From: Flabesymbios commensalis
Lineage: Eukaryota; Annelida; Polychaeta; Terebellida; Flabelligeridae
Direction: 5' to 3'
Assembly: GCA_964017125.1 (NCBI GenBank)
Contig: CAXHKU010000977.1
Coordinates: 83,636 to 147,635 of the forward strand
DNA length: 64,000 nt
Below are positions 1-11,686 of the stretch, piece by piece. The translations under genes were made by a program, and so were the position numbers. The first letter of the stretch is position 1, and every line of letters starts with the position of its first letter. The notes under the pieces are model-generated. The model was not told the origin of the DNA, did not search any database, and saw only the letters and a list, made by a program, of their open reading frames with translations.

Positions 1-659
1 CCCTACCAATCTGGATCCAAGAACCCCAGGGTCAGGCTCTCATCCATCCCTCTTGTGAACTGGACATGTCTTTAAATGGACGTCACAATTGTTTTTATCT
101 AGGGTTCCCTGTACACTCTATGCAGCTTGCAAATACATCTAGATCTACTAGTAGGCCCTACTATGCTCTATCTAGATTGAGTTATAACCAATTTTACACA
201 AACAGCTGATATAGCTACTACATTTGTAATTTTTCAACAGCCGAGGAATGTAGATAAATACTCTGGTTAGAGTTCAGGATGTTTTGAAACACATCATTTT
301 CATCAAGTGCGGCTTTTAAAGTACGTAACATTTTACATGGCTGGCATCTTGAATTTTGCTAAAACATCTTTAATAATAATGATAATATTTTTATAACTTG
401 AAATTTAGGTTCATTGACCCTGAAAACATAGGTGTAGAGCTAAAAATAATTATACTACGTTGCATATTTTGTGTTTTAGGTCATTTTAAGTGATTTCGCG
501 TAATGGCGGAAATGACACGTCATAATTCGAAAAAAAGGTCTGAAAAAGTTTGCATCCGCCAAAAAAGTGAAAGAGCAGACCTCTATTTTCATTTTAGGCC
601 TACCTACAAAAAGTTGTCACCAAGTGAAAGATTGTCTCAATATTACCCAAATTCCCTCC
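1..659. other. AT-rich sequence, nothing recognised
   Basis: No exon, RNA gene or repeat boundary could be supported here on either strand. The last ~100 bases run into the decayed left side of the MITE relic that becomes recognisable near 660. Confidence 0.5.
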
Positions 660-1837
660 CCGCTATTAGGACACTGTCGTCGACGCTTGCCCAACAATTG
701 TAAAGCAGGATTGGACATTGAGTGTGTTGTTGCGAGTGCAAGCCCAGCAAACAAGAGACGTTCACCCAATGCTGGTACATTGTTGGACCACTGTCTGCGA
801 CGCTAACACAACATTGTTCCAGCATTGGGTGGATGTGTCGTGTTTGCCAGGAGCCCCCCGTCTCACATTCCCGCCAAAAGGCAAAGACGCGCGTGGCACC
901 TTTTGACAACCACGGGCAGATAAATGATGCCGTTAGTCTGCAACCAATTGACACTCCTGACCTGTTAATTTATATTAATAATGATTTAATCTAAGATCGC
1001 CTTTCATATGGGAGTGTTGTAGTGTGTACAATGGTAGGCCTATGTGAACATGATATTTTATTAAGATGTATTGGAATGAGAGAATGCGATGACGAAATAT
1101 AACAAGATATTACTGATTATATTATCACAAATTATATACGTGTAGGCCTTAGAATGTCCATATTGCTGGGATAACATTAACGCCTACCGCTGTTACCGCT
1201 GCTGATACGGTATTGAGCAAATGGTGGTATCTGTTTGTTTAGTTCGCGGAGTGCGGCTTTGTTATTACACCCTGCCACCTTATACAGCCAACACTCTCTT
1301 GTGTCTAGACAATGCGGCTAGTCTGCAAATGTTTTACAATCACATTTCATCTTGGAATGTTCTTATTTGAGCACGACGATATTAAAATATGGTCTTTGTA
1401 ATAGATAAATCAAAATAATATAAATTTGTCAGCGAAATATAAATATTTAAAAATCTGTGTTTATATGTAGCCTGTGCAGACCTCAGAATGTCTGCCCATT
1501 AGCCCCAAAACGAGACTCCCATGGAAAATGAAATTACACATCTGCTTATTTACACTACAAGTGAGCAGATACTGCCCTTTGGTTTTGCAGAGCTGTACTG
1601 TTGCCGCTGTTCCCGTCATTGAGCATTATGTACATGCAGGTGTCTGTCACAGCATTTTTAGCCGATTAGTAGAATAAGATAATATCCATGCTTCACATTT
1701 AAATGCCCCGGGACGCTGGCGACATCCAAAATTTGAGGTCGTATTATACAGAGGGGTAGACGTTTTTCAGGTCATCCGAGGCCTCAAATCTTCACTCGTA
1801 TTATACATGGCGTCGCACTATATGTAGGGATATACGG
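660..1837 (+). mobile_element. TA-target MITE, left end lost
   Basis: The interior follows the copies at 4019-5195 and 28304-29733 in the same order: the GACACTGTCGTCGACGC block, a nested palindromic segment with CACCCAATGCTGG arms, a TTCATCTTGGAATGTTC block, AAGCAGATACTGCC, then the right terminus ending GGGATATACGG followed by TA (1838-1839). The left terminal inverted repeat is not visible, so the copy is truncated or heavily decayed there. It has no coding capacity. TA target sites in the sibling copies point to a Tc1/mariner or pogo-type source. Confidence 0.75.
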
Positions 1838-1864
1838 TAATGTTCAGACCAGGTAGGTGGACAT

Positions 1865-2200
1865 TAGAGTGCCTGAGCTCACTCGTTTAAGACAAGAAGA
1901 TGAAGATGTTGAAATCACAGCAACAACAGATTGAACTGATAACATTAGCTGTGCCGTTGGCAAAGCTAAAAAGTATATAATGGCAGCACTGAATGTCACC
2001 AAAAACATTTCCCAGTGGTATGTAATGGCTATGTATGTGAAGTATGAGGAAGCAGAAGTTGACAGATTAGTAGTTATTTTGAAAAAAAATGATGGCGGCG
2101 GCGGACCATGTGGAATACAGTAAGGAGCCAGGCAAAGGCTGCTGAATAATGGAAAATAATTGGGTGGCAAATGAGTAAACCATATAAGCATCCTACTGTG
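1865..2200. repeat. Fragment of the GGCGGCGGACC-ended repeat family
   Basis: This segment shares with 26.2-26.8 kb a block reading through CCAGTGGTATGTAATGGCTATG, then GAGGAAGCAGAA and a terminal GGCGGCGGACC...GTGGAA...CAGTAAG stretch. That stretch is followed by a decayed hairpin around GAGCC/GGCTGCT. It lies 3' of the exon at 2238-2443 on the minus strand, so it is inside the next intron of that gene. Confidence 0.55.
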
Positions 2201-2237
2201 AGGTGTGACTCGGGTTGCTTAAATTAGAAATAAGTAC

Positions 2238-2443
2238 CTGATTCACTGCTGCTGCTGCTACTACTACTGCTACTACTATCTGATTTCTTAATTTTTTTTG
2301 TTGATTTTTTTTCAATTGTTGCTTTTCCAGTAGTATTTTGTTTTTCATCTTCTGAGCTGCTTGGTGCAGTGCGCTTTGTTGATTTTCTAGAGATTAGATT
2401 TTGTGCTGCTTTTTGTTTCACCTTCGAGTTGGCATCTTCCTCA
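2238..2443 (-). CDS. NOLC1: Exon of Nopp140/NOLC1-like nucleolar protein (Ser/Lys/acidic tract)
   Basis: This is the most 3' exon of the gene in the window. It opens after a TTTTTTCCAG acceptor and ends at a CAG|GTACTT donor. The first base completes the AG left by the exon at 20847-20954 to give Ser. The exon then encodes SEEDANSKVKQKAAQ, an SSSEDEKQ acidic patch, a Lys-rich segment (KKSTKKIKKSD) and a run of eleven serines, ending in phase 1. Alternating Lys/Pro-rich and Ser/Asp/Glu tracts are the hallmark of Nopp140, a casein-kinase-2 phosphorylated chaperone of box C/D and H/ACA snoRNPs that shuttles between nucleolus and Cajal bodies. The rest of the gene must lie beyond the left edge. 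Treacle (TCOF1) has similar composition and is the main alternative. Confidence 0.65.
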
Positions 2444-2644
2444 CTGGAAAAAACATAATAGTGGCATTAGTTGTCAGTAAATTATTTAGTTCCAACAAAA
2501 TATATATTTAAAATAGATAGAAATATTCAGCCTACAACCTGTATTTGAAAATATCAAAGAGTCTTAGGATGCACTTCATGGTGTAACATACCCTGATTAC
2601 ATTGCAATCTCTGACATTTTGACCACCATATTATTGAAATAACA

Positions 2645-3130
2645 AAAACTCCTGGTTCTGAACATTATTATTGAGAGTTTTATTCCATAGCCACATGGTC
2701 GGGAGTAGTGATGGGAACTGTTGGGAATTTTATAATCAACTAGATTTGCCTGAGGGAAACCTCGCGTCTCCACTCGCCGCACATAGATTTCCCAGCTGAA
2801 ATACACCAATTATGGAGAAATACAGTACTCTAACCACGTAAAATATGTGATGTCAGAATTAAACCAAAATCTAATCAACATATGGCCAGGGTAAGGTGCT
2901 TCCTTGGAAAAAATCGGTTAAGCGGTTCAAGCTCTTGAGAGTAACAGTGGCCAGTGAGCATACCCAAAAGATAAAATTTGAGCTGCATAGCTATCAAAGT
3001 CAGTCAGGCAGTACCCAAAAATAACACTCAGGTATACACTAAAAGCTAGATAATTTCTAATGGTTCCAGATGTTGGGCAGATATGTGAAGATAATAGCCA
3101 GGGTGGATGTAGGTTTTGAAATCGGTGCAA
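2645..3130 (+). repeat. Truncated copy of the 300-bp-unit Helentron-like element
   Basis: From 2740 the sequence CTAGATTTGCCTGAGGG and the CGCGTCTCCACTCGCC block match the head of the element at 13624. One diverged tandem unit follows (CACCAAAATCTAATCAACATATGG, here with small changes, then GCGGTTCAAGCTCTTGAGAG). The stretch 2650-2690 matches sequence just beyond the right end of the 13.6-15.3 kb copy, so the two loci share flanking sequence, possibly in rotated order. Confidence 0.6.
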
Positions 3131-3319
3131 TTTTTTTACAGAGCATGTTCTTTATACGCGACCGAGATTAAATACGCAAAATAGGAATGTCATATATTAA
3201 TCCAGCAGCAATGGGATCAGCCTCCATAAAATACCCCCGAACCAAGTTGATGCTGATTCTTGTAGGGAAACATGTGTAGAATAAAGATCTAAATGATGTT
3301 CAGCTGACACATTGAGTAT

Positions 3320-3680
3320 TTTTAGTTATTCAAGATGGCGTGCAAGATGGCAGCCAGCATGTAGTCAGACGTGATAATTTGTGTAAACAGGTACATGTAA
3401 ACAGTAAACTTTGGATCAATATTCTTTTGTAATACACCATTTCAACTGGTTTGGTAGTCAGTGCATCATCCAGACCACCCCAGAGAATGTTATTTAAATC
3501 CAGGAGGCTTTTTACTAAACATCTCTAGAATATCCACTAGGACAAAATTATTATTTATAGTAAATTATTCATTACTAATGGTAACAGATTTGTGTCAGTA
3601 TAATAACTAAAGCAACATTTTTCATCAATTATTTTGTGTTTTCATTTATTCTAAATGGCGTCCAAGATGGCCAACAGCAT
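3320..3680 (+). repeat. Diverged direct repeat that received the hAT element
   Basis: Two roughly 320-bp units begin with AAGATGGC-rich words (3335 and 3660). Unit one contains GCCAGCATGTAGTC. Unit two is split at the matching position by the hAT element and resumes at 9655 with CCAGCATGTATTG, continuing to about 9790 through GTAATATACCATTGCAACT, which parallels GTAATACACCATTTCAACT at 3430. Unit one therefore acts as an empty-site reference for the insertion. Confidence 0.6.
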
Positions 3681-4018
3681 CAGGCTTGGGGCCAATGTAC
3701 TCGGTACTTCAGTACTTTGGTACTCGAGTACCGATTTTGCAGTACTCGTCGGTACTCGGTACTCTTACTTTTAAAAAGTACTTGTACTCGTACTTGTACT
3801 CAAGTACTTTTAAAAATGAAAGTACTTTTAACGAGTACTTACGAGTAGTTTACGAGTACTAGTCTTCTTAAATTGATTCAAAATAGCTCACATACAAACC
3901 GCAAATCAGTATTATCTATAGTGGGATATGGGACATTCAGTTAATGATTCGTTTACCATCCATTTAGCTATTATATTGAAAAATGATTTAATTAATACTT
4001 TAAAATATTTCAAAACTA

Positions 4019-5195
4019 CCGTATATCCCCGTGTATAATGCGATGTTTTTTCTTAGCTATTCATGTCACAAAAAGGCACCTCGTATTATACATAGATGTA
4101 GAATTTAATACAATTTTTTAGCTTTCTAGCGGTAAGTTCAGCGGTAAGTTCTCTAGCGGTAGAACGTAAATTTAAACGTAGGCCAGTCAGCTTGTTTGGT
4201 ACACACGATACAACAAGACTGTGCCTTTCCATCTAGTAGCAAACAAGAGACGTTCACCCAGTGCTGGTACATTGTTGGGCCACCGTCTGCGACGCTGACA
4301 CAACATTGTACCAGCATTGGGTGAATGTGTCGTGTTTGCTGGGAGCCCCGGCCTCACATTCCCGCCGACGCGCGTGGCACCTTTGACAACCACGGGCAGA
4401 TAAATGACGCCGTTAGTCTGCAACCAATTCACACTCCTGACCTGTTCATTTTATATTAATAATGATTAAGTCTTAGATCGCCTTTCATATGGGAGTGTTC
4501 TATTGACATTAACGCCTACCGCTGTTGCCGCGGCTGATACGGTATTGAGCAAATGGTGGTATCTGTTAGCTGTAGTTCATGGAGCGCTGCTGTGTTATTA
4601 CACCCTGACACCTTATACAACCAAACACCTCTTGTGTCTAGACAATGCGGCTAGTCTGCAAATGTTTTACAATCACATTTCATCTTGGAATGTTCTTATT
4701 TGAGCACGACGATATTAAAATATGGTCTTTGTAATAGATTAAAATAATATAAATTTGTCGGCGTAATATAAATACGGGTATTTTAAAATCTGTGTGTATA
4801 TATATGTAGCCTATGCAGGCCTCAGAATGTCTGCCCATCGAGACAGTCCCGATGACATCCACTCTGCCGTGGAAATTAAATACAGTATCTGCTTAGGCCT
4901 ACTTTACAAGTAAGCAGATACTGCCCTTTGGTTTTGCAGAGCTGTACTGTTGCCGCTGTTTCCGTCATTGAGCATCGTCTATGCAGGTGTCACGGCGCTA
5001 TTTAGTAAAATAAGATAATATCCATGCCTCACATTTACTATTTAAAAGGCCCGGAACGCTGCCGAACGGGACGCTGCCGACATCCAAAATTTGAGATCGT
5101 ATTATACAGAGGGGTAGACGTTTTTCAGGTCATCCGAGGCTTCAAATCTTAACTGGTATTATACATGGCGTCGCACTATACGCGGGGATATACGG
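4019..5195 (+). mobile_element. TA-target MITE, complete
   Basis: The termini are CCGTATATCCCCGTGTATA on the left and, inverted, CCGTATATCCCCGCGTATA on the right, flanked by TA (4017-4018 and 5196-5197). The interior is non-coding. Between about 4232 and 4350 it contains an older nested palindromic MITE (CACCCAATGCTGG arms, TGTTTGCTGGGA end), also present in the other two copies and so acquired before the family spread. Termini, target and absence of coding sequence fit a pogo/Tc1-mariner-mobilised MITE. Confidence 0.85.
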
Positions 5196-5485
5196 TAGTC
5201 CAATTACTTACACCAACTTATAACAGAAGTGCACCTTTTTACAATATCATGATGCTAATTTATTGTTCTGCCTTGTATATACTAGTATCCTCGTGTAGTT
5301 CGCAAGATAATTAAATAGCTATTCTTAAAAAAATACAAGAGACGTGTCTTTGGAAAACAGGAATACATGTTGGTGTAATATTTACAAACGACTATACTAT
5401 ACAGTAGAACTAATAATCATTGAAGGGGTGGGGGGTGATTTCAACAATGATGTCGCGCCATTTTAAAATCACACTTACAACTCGT

Positions 5486-5587
5486 AGCAAACACGGGGCA
5501 TTGAAGCAATGGTGGTATAATGTTGGGCCAACGTTCAAGACGGTGTACCAAGATTACTATAGGTTCAATTTCTCGTGTTTGTTGGGA
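5486..5587. mobile_element. Short palindromic MITE (AGCAAACACG ends)
   Basis: About 100 bp bounded by AGCAAACACG and CGTGTTTGTTGGGA in inverted orientation, with inner arms CATTGAA/TTCAAT. The same terminal word appears at 23.73 kb (CCCAGCAAACACG) and inside the TA MITEs. AGCAAACAC-ended hairpin repeats are common in marine animal genomes. The superfamily cannot be told from this copy. Confidence 0.5.
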
Positions 5588-6623
5588 CGATCAATCAGTA
5601 TTTGCATAATATTTGCACAATATTGGCCCAATGCGTAGACACTTAGCCGACATTTCCCCAGCACCGGACAAATAATGTCACTTGAGTGAACACGTAGTTT
5701 ATAACTGTTATCTTATAAAGCAGTTGAGATTCTGTGTGGACTAAGATATCTTAAAACTTCAATAGCTCATACAACTCTGTACCAATGTTGTGTAAGTACA
5801 CAAAAAACACGACCGCGACAACGCGACGTCTTATCTACAGTGACCTTACAATGCCGGGTTAATGTCCAAGACATTGGGCCAAGAATTAACCAGCACTGTG
5901 CCGAGAAGTACATAGGATTAACACATGATATAACAGTACTGTTCAAACAAAGATGACCAAGGTAATTAGATGGCAAATATCACCCTTTAACTGAGGGACA
6001 CCACTATTATTTATATATCATTAGGCCCCTATTACAAATCACTTATAATGCGGTTCATCCAAAAAAAATTGGATCAATGTATATATAGTAAAAACAAGAA
6101 AAAAATAAAAGTAGACAAAATTATGACAATTTTTTTCAAGACGTCAGGTGTCTAGCGAACTAAACAACCCTAAAACGTACAATATACATTGTGTCAGGTC
6201 ACCAGTAAGCAGCAGGTAAGTAAAATTTTTTTATTTGTCAATTTTTTAATATTGTAATTATGTGGTTTGTCATTTGAAGATACAAATTGAGGCAGCAATA
6301 ATAGCTACAAATTAGAGAAAAATCTAATTTAACACGATAGTGTCGCGTAAGGGTTAAAGGTGTGAGGTTACATAATGAGTCAATTGTCTGCCTACGGCGG
6401 CTTTCTGAAACCCTTTCCGTCCCCGAAATGTGATGATGGACGAGTATAAAAATAAATACAACAGTGGGGTGCTCTTCAAAAAAATAAATTTTTAAACTAA
6501 TAATAGGCTAATTTCTCAGCAGATGCCCTGGCTGAATCTTGTACGGATATACATATATTATGGTAACACATTTGATTTGATATCACGGTCTCCAGCAGCT
6601 AAAGTGTGCCTGTTATCGTAAAC

Positions 6624-6709
6624 CAATTCTGCCGTGCAAAGCCAAAAGGCAATTCTGTTTACTTTACAAGTAAGCAGATACTGCCTTTTGGATTTTCAGG
6701 GCAGAATTG
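6624..6709. repeat. 86-bp hairpin with nested arms
   Basis: Outer arms CAATTCTGCC / GGGCAGAATTG enclose inner arms CCAAAAGGCA / TGCCTTTTGG and a central ACTT...AAGT core. The central part (AAGTAAGCAGATACTGCC) also occurs in the TA MITEs, for example at 4911-4925, suggesting that the hairpin is a piece derived from that family. Confidence 0.6.
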
Positions 6710-7115
6710 TGATCCGTGTACCTTTAATAGCCTTGATCTTTTCCATGACACAATGTGTGTTCAGGCTCATTGAAGCGTTTATTACAGTGGCGGCCAAATG
6801 TTGGCGGCACTGGCCCAAAATTTTACAATCATTATGACTACTCTAAGTTTTCAAGCTAGTGTGTTTTGCAACGTAAAGCTTTAGACACAGACAATTAATA
6901 TACTAGTATCAGAAATACATCGGCTAGTATGTACTTATTTATTTATTATGATTCGCCAAATAGTAGGCCTACATGTAGCATACAATACAATACTTTCTAC
7001 ACTGATAGGAAAATGCATTTTTATACTATTGGCTGGGACATGGCATCAGATATGCAATATCAATAATAGGCCTGTCCCATGAAATATGATGTTCATCACC
7101 AATATTATATATATA

Positions 7116-7414
7116 TGTGACCCGATCTGGTGAAATGAGTCTAAGTCGCATATTTAAATATTGGGGTTATTAAGATATACCGCACCGACACAAAATTACC
7201 GTTAAGATGGTATATATATGACACAACTGTAGCGTGTGTAACTATTTTGTGAAAATTGCATTTGAAGTTCAAGAAGGCAATTTGTGCACTTTTGGAAAAT
7301 ACCACACAATTGTATTAAAATAAACTAATTGAGAAAATATTGATTTCCACTCCACTTCTCAATAATCGTTTGCCAAAGTGCGACTTAAGACTTATTCTGC
7401 CAGATCAGGTCACA
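7116..7414. mobile_element. MITE with 40-bp TGTGACC-ended inverted repeats
   Basis: The left end TGTGACCCGATCTGG and the inverted right end TGTGACCTGATCTGG continue into matching GTCTAAGTCGCA/GTCTTAAGTCGCA arms. Both sides carry TATA-like flanks, so the exact target duplication is ambiguous. About 300 bp, no coding capacity. Confidence 0.75.
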
Positions 7415-7437
7415 TATATCAACATGAAGTAAAATAT

Positions 7438-9456
7438 ATTATAGGTATAAAGCATGTAATTTGGTACCACTTTGTTTCACCAACATTGACAAAACAGCCC
7501 AAAATCAACTTTATCTTAGAAAATTAAAAATGTTTGTATCATATACTGTATCATTTCTAAAAAATGAAGCAAAAAACCGCAAGGCTTAAACATTTATAGT
7601 TTTTTTCCAATGAAAGACTGAACTTAGCATGTAAAGGGTGTAAATGAGTAGCTTTAAGGTGTATTTTCCTATACAAACATGATATAAAGTACAAAACAGA
7701 AGATAAACACTGTTTCAAACAGTATATTATATGATTAACACTATTAAAGTGTATAGAAAAAAATCATTTTCAGTTTTTAATATGCAAGTGGTAAGTATAA
7801 GGAGTGAAAATATGCGAGGTGGGAGAAAATCGAATGACCGATGAATAAATTATTGAGAAATTTTATGAAAAGGATAACCACAATTGTGCATGAAGAGTAC
7901 CCTAATTCAGGGGCTTCAAGCTCAGCTTCTAGTGCTGTGGCAGCGTCAAGGATTTTTTGATAACGCAAATATTTAAAAGAAACGAAAATTGTTAGAATTC
8001 AATAAATTTAGCAAAAACAGAAATTTCTAAGTCTGCACCCAGATTCAGTTTGTTATCCGATATATTTGGGTCAAGTGTACAGTAACTCATTTTCTCTGAC
8101 TACAGACCAGATAAAATCATATGTAAACTATCATGAAATATCAGGCTACTGGTGACTATATTTATAAGTAAGCCTACTGCAAGGTATTTGACAAATTATC
8201 AAAGAACTATCAAAGAATATAAAAAATGTTGAGCTCAACATTATCTGAAACATAGAAAATCCTTTTTGTGAATTTTTGGGATTTTATGACCGGTATGCAA
8301 ACTTTTTACGAATGCCCATCAATATAAGGTTGTTACCGTTACTCTAGGCCAATCATACTAATGTAGTATGCCTACAAATAATGGAACTGTTACTGTGTTA
8401 TGACAAAATTTATGTGAAATAATATTGATCTAATAATTTCATAGTACCATTTCAACATAAGTTTGTTGTGATTTCGGGCAGACTTCTTCATCTGTAGCCC
8501 ACAATTCTATAGCCTGAGCAAAAAAATATCTGCAAAATATTATGAATTCCTGTCAATTTGTTTTTATCCCTCTCTAATATTCCTGAGCTATTTAAAAGCA
8601 GTCTAATTATTGTTTAGAAGACATGAGGTAGGTAAATTAAATCTAAGCTCGATATTTTCTCAGAATTATAACCTTTTCAAAACGTGACGTACAGTCGGAC
8701 AAAATATAAATAGCTATAATTTTTAAATAATTCAATTTTTCCAAATGACACACCTTTTGCCACGTTATTAAATATGTGAAATATCTGAGGGAATTGCTTC
8801 AGCATAACTTTATAAAATTATCGAAAATAAAAGCGTGACGTACAGTCGGACAAAAAATCTGAAAATCATCCATTATTTGCCACGCAGCCAAAAACCACGT
8901 GATTTACCCAGACAATGTACCATATGCTAACTGACACCAGGGTATGATCTTGGGAAATGTATTTTTTGTTATTCATACCAACTTGTCATTCAAAAATATG
9001 TCTGCAAACTTTAATTATCATTTTTACAATAAAAATGTCAAAAAATGCTATTTGCTCTTTTATGGTCATATTTACGTATTTTTGTGTTTTTCTGTAGGCC
9101 CCCTAATGGGAAATCGATGAAATGAAATATCACCATATATTTTGCGCATTAAATTTTTTTAAATCTTAAAAAACAACATATTTTTTTACTATGTTATTAT
9201 GTCTTTCTTTGCTGAAAATACCAGTGAAACAGGAAAAATGGTCTATTTTTACCCTTTCAAATGTTTTGAGGGCTATAGTCCGACCAAAAATATTTAGCAC
9301 TAAAAGTGCACATTTTAAGCTTCTGCAAGGCTTTCTCTATAACTTAGTATGATTTAAAATTCTCTTAGACCATTCAAATTGATGTATGATGAAGCAGAAT
9401 ATGGGGATATGTTGAAATCATGGGTGGTACCAAATTACATGCTTTGTGCCTATAAT
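7438..9456. mobile_element. Inverted-repeat-bounded 2-kb unit with GTCGGAC words
   Basis: The ends are ATTATAGGTATAAAGCATG and, inverted, ATTATAGGCACAAAGCATG, continuing to a shared TAATTTGGTACCAC. This gives about 33-bp inverted repeats with two mismatches. No duplicated target is obvious. The interior is AT-rich and non-coding, with a GTGACGTACAGTCGGACAAAA-like word near 8683 and 8834 and an inverted GTCCGACC near 9279. Confidence 0.6.
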
Positions 9457-9790
9457 CAATTATTTATTGAATAAATTTAATGTAATTAATTACAGTTTAC
9501 ACCCGGAGTTTACAATCAAAGTACTCGGTACTAGTACTCAAGTACTTTTAAAAGTACTTGTACTCAAGTACTTTTGAAAATCAAGTACTTGTACTCGTCA
9601 TTTTTTCAAGTACTTGTACTCGAGTACTTTTGTCCAGTACTCACCCCAAGCCTGACCAGCATGTATTGTAAAATTGATGAAATTGTGTAAATTAGCTAAT
9701 TGCAAGTATAATGTTATTCTGTAATATACCATTGCAACTACTTTGTGGTCTGCGAGTCAATGTAGATCACCCACAGCCATTGTTGCACAA

Positions 9791-11686
9791 TATTTAACCT
9801 GTTTAACGCGACGTTCTCAGAAAAAGCATGAGCTTTTATGTCCCTCGTCAAAACATTGGTCCTCCACAAAAGAATATACTGTATATCGCAGCGTATAGTA
9901 CGCTACTTTTTTTATTTTTTGAGCCCGTTTTTGGCCTGGTGCGTATTATCCACCGATGCGTACAATATATTGATTTTGCTGAGATTTGTCACATAAAATT
10001 TTGATAAATAGGCAGTCTCACGTCTCCCGAGTGAACTGCGATCTCCTAACTCCTTGTATTTTCGCCCGAAAATGGCAAATTACTTCAGCTATAATGAAAC
10101 CGTTTGTTTCTAATACACTTAAGATGTCTAGTGAAATAACATTTCATAACAACCTAGCATTTATTTGTCTTTTAAATATCCGATAAAGTCATTTATTAAT
10201 GTTAATTAAATAATAATCTACTCGTCAGACATCGCTAGGCCTACTTCATCATCATGATCATGTGTATTGCTTTGACTGCGTGACCACTGTGAAGCTTCTA
10301 TTCCATTCACCAGATGTCGCCATCTTATACACTGTATACAGCTTGATTGTTAGCAGGTTTTATTAATATAGGCCTACATATTTCACTGCAATATATATTC
10401 AAGTCAATGGTATTCTAAAATACAGACGAAATGTATCCTGGTAGAAGTTTAAATGATATTAGAACGCTAATACCGATAGGTTTCACGGCAAGAAAAATAA
10501 TATAATAATAAATAATAAAAATTATGCTCTTGATATAATTGCCACATTCCTAAATCCATATATACATGATAGACATTAATTGTATGCTTGTAATAAATCA
10601 CCTTGACAGTGTTGTCACCAATACATACATGTGCCATTTCATTATTGTTACTCTAAATAAAAACTTGTTCGTTGTTATACAAAAATGTTTTTTTGATGGT
10701 TGTATCTTAATAAAAAAAATTAGCTAGATGATATCGCCGTTTCGGACGTCATAAATGGTAGGCATCCCATTGAAGACTAGACTGTAAACCTATTCACCAG
10801 ATGGCGCTTCCCCCATCATTTACCTGACTATAACTGCTTTCACCAGGTGGCGCTAATATATATATTCTATATATTAATTCTTCCTAATTTTATTTTTTCA
10901 CATAGCTTTTAATATTTCTTTTGATCAAATCATTTCATTTATTTTATATAATATTTATTAGCAAATCAATTATATCCTTATGTCACCAGCTGAGTTGAAA
11001 CACATTCTGAATGCCTTGAGTAATAAAGACATACCACACACACACCCCAGACAGATTGATAAACCTTCCAAGATTCAAGTATTATTTTTAAATACACTGG
11101 TATCATTATAAAGAATAATAAAGTATTTCGTGGTGTAGAGCATCTTTTTGGCCCGTTTTCGGCCTGGTGCGTGTTATCCACCGAATCCGATGCACAGAAT
11201 ATAATGATTTTGCCTATAGGTGTGCAGCTGGAGGGGCAAAATTTCGATTTTAATGCTCATTCATGTACATGGATAAAAAATAGCCTATCTACTAGTAAAA
11301 TTCCCGCTCTTTCCAGCTATGCCTGCTGTAGAGATGCCACTGGCTGAGTTACTGGTGAAATTTCAGTTTGAAGACACCTACCCTCAAAAAATAAATACAA
11401 ATCGTTAACAACAGAACTAGTCATACAAAGCTGATCTAACACGGAAATGGTTGGTACTCTGAGGTTTTATAGTACTTTTTTGGCTTCCTTAGGGTTCACA
11501 GATGTTATTTCCGTCGTATCCGGGATTGGCATGCTTGAACATTTTTCACACTTGGCATAAATCCAAGATAGCCGCCGTTTTTAATAAAAAAACAATATTT
11601 GTGTCATACTTGGGGTGTTTTTTGCATTTTTGTTTGACATTAAAACCATTTTTAAGTTAATAAATATTTTCGATAAAAACTGAAGT
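9791..11686. other. Intronic sequence with two diverged repeat pieces
   Basis: Two related stretches, 9895-9990 and 11095-11215, share GGCCCGTTTTCGGCCTGGTGCG (with small changes), TTATCCACCGA and ATTGATTTTGC-like words. I could not find a bounded element around them. The CTCF-like cluster at 10.3-10.85 kb lies between. No exon was found. Confidence 0.4.
10307..10853 (+). promoter_or_regulatory. Three CTCF-like motifs in one orientation
   Basis: TCACCAGATGTCGC (10307-10320), TCACCAGATGGCGC (10794-10807) and TCACCAGGTGGCGC (10840-10853) match the CTCF core CCASYAGRKGGCRS at 12, 13 and 13 of 14 positions, all on the plus strand. CTCF is present across bilaterians and marks insulators and loop anchors. 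Binding here is inference. The words could equally be residues of an old repeat. Confidence 0.4.

Larger units (their letters stand above)
3681..9654. mobile_element. Non-autonomous hAT element, 5.97 kb, host to later insertions
   Basis: The ends are inverted repeats starting CAGGCTTGGGG (3681) and closing CCCCAAGCCTG (9654), the CAGNG-type terminus of hAT transposons. They are flanked by an 8-bp duplication with one mismatch, AACAGCAT (3673-3680) and ACCAGCAT (9655-9662). Next to both ends lie many overlapping copies of AGTACTTGTACTCGAGTACT-like words, plausible subterminal transposase sites. I see no transposase frame, so the copy needed help to move. It encloses the TA MITE at 4019-5195, a short palindromic MITE near 5.5 kb, a hairpin at 6.6 kb, a TGTGACC-ended MITE at 7.1-7.4 kb and an inverted-repeat unit at 7.4-9.5 kb. 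It sits inside the large intron of the NOLC1-like gene. Confidence 0.8.

Noticed and set aside
5987-6357. Possible TTAA MITE between TTAA sites
   Set aside because: The end sequences CTGAGGGACACCACTAT and the inverse CCCTTACGCGACACTATC match only loosely, so no element was called.
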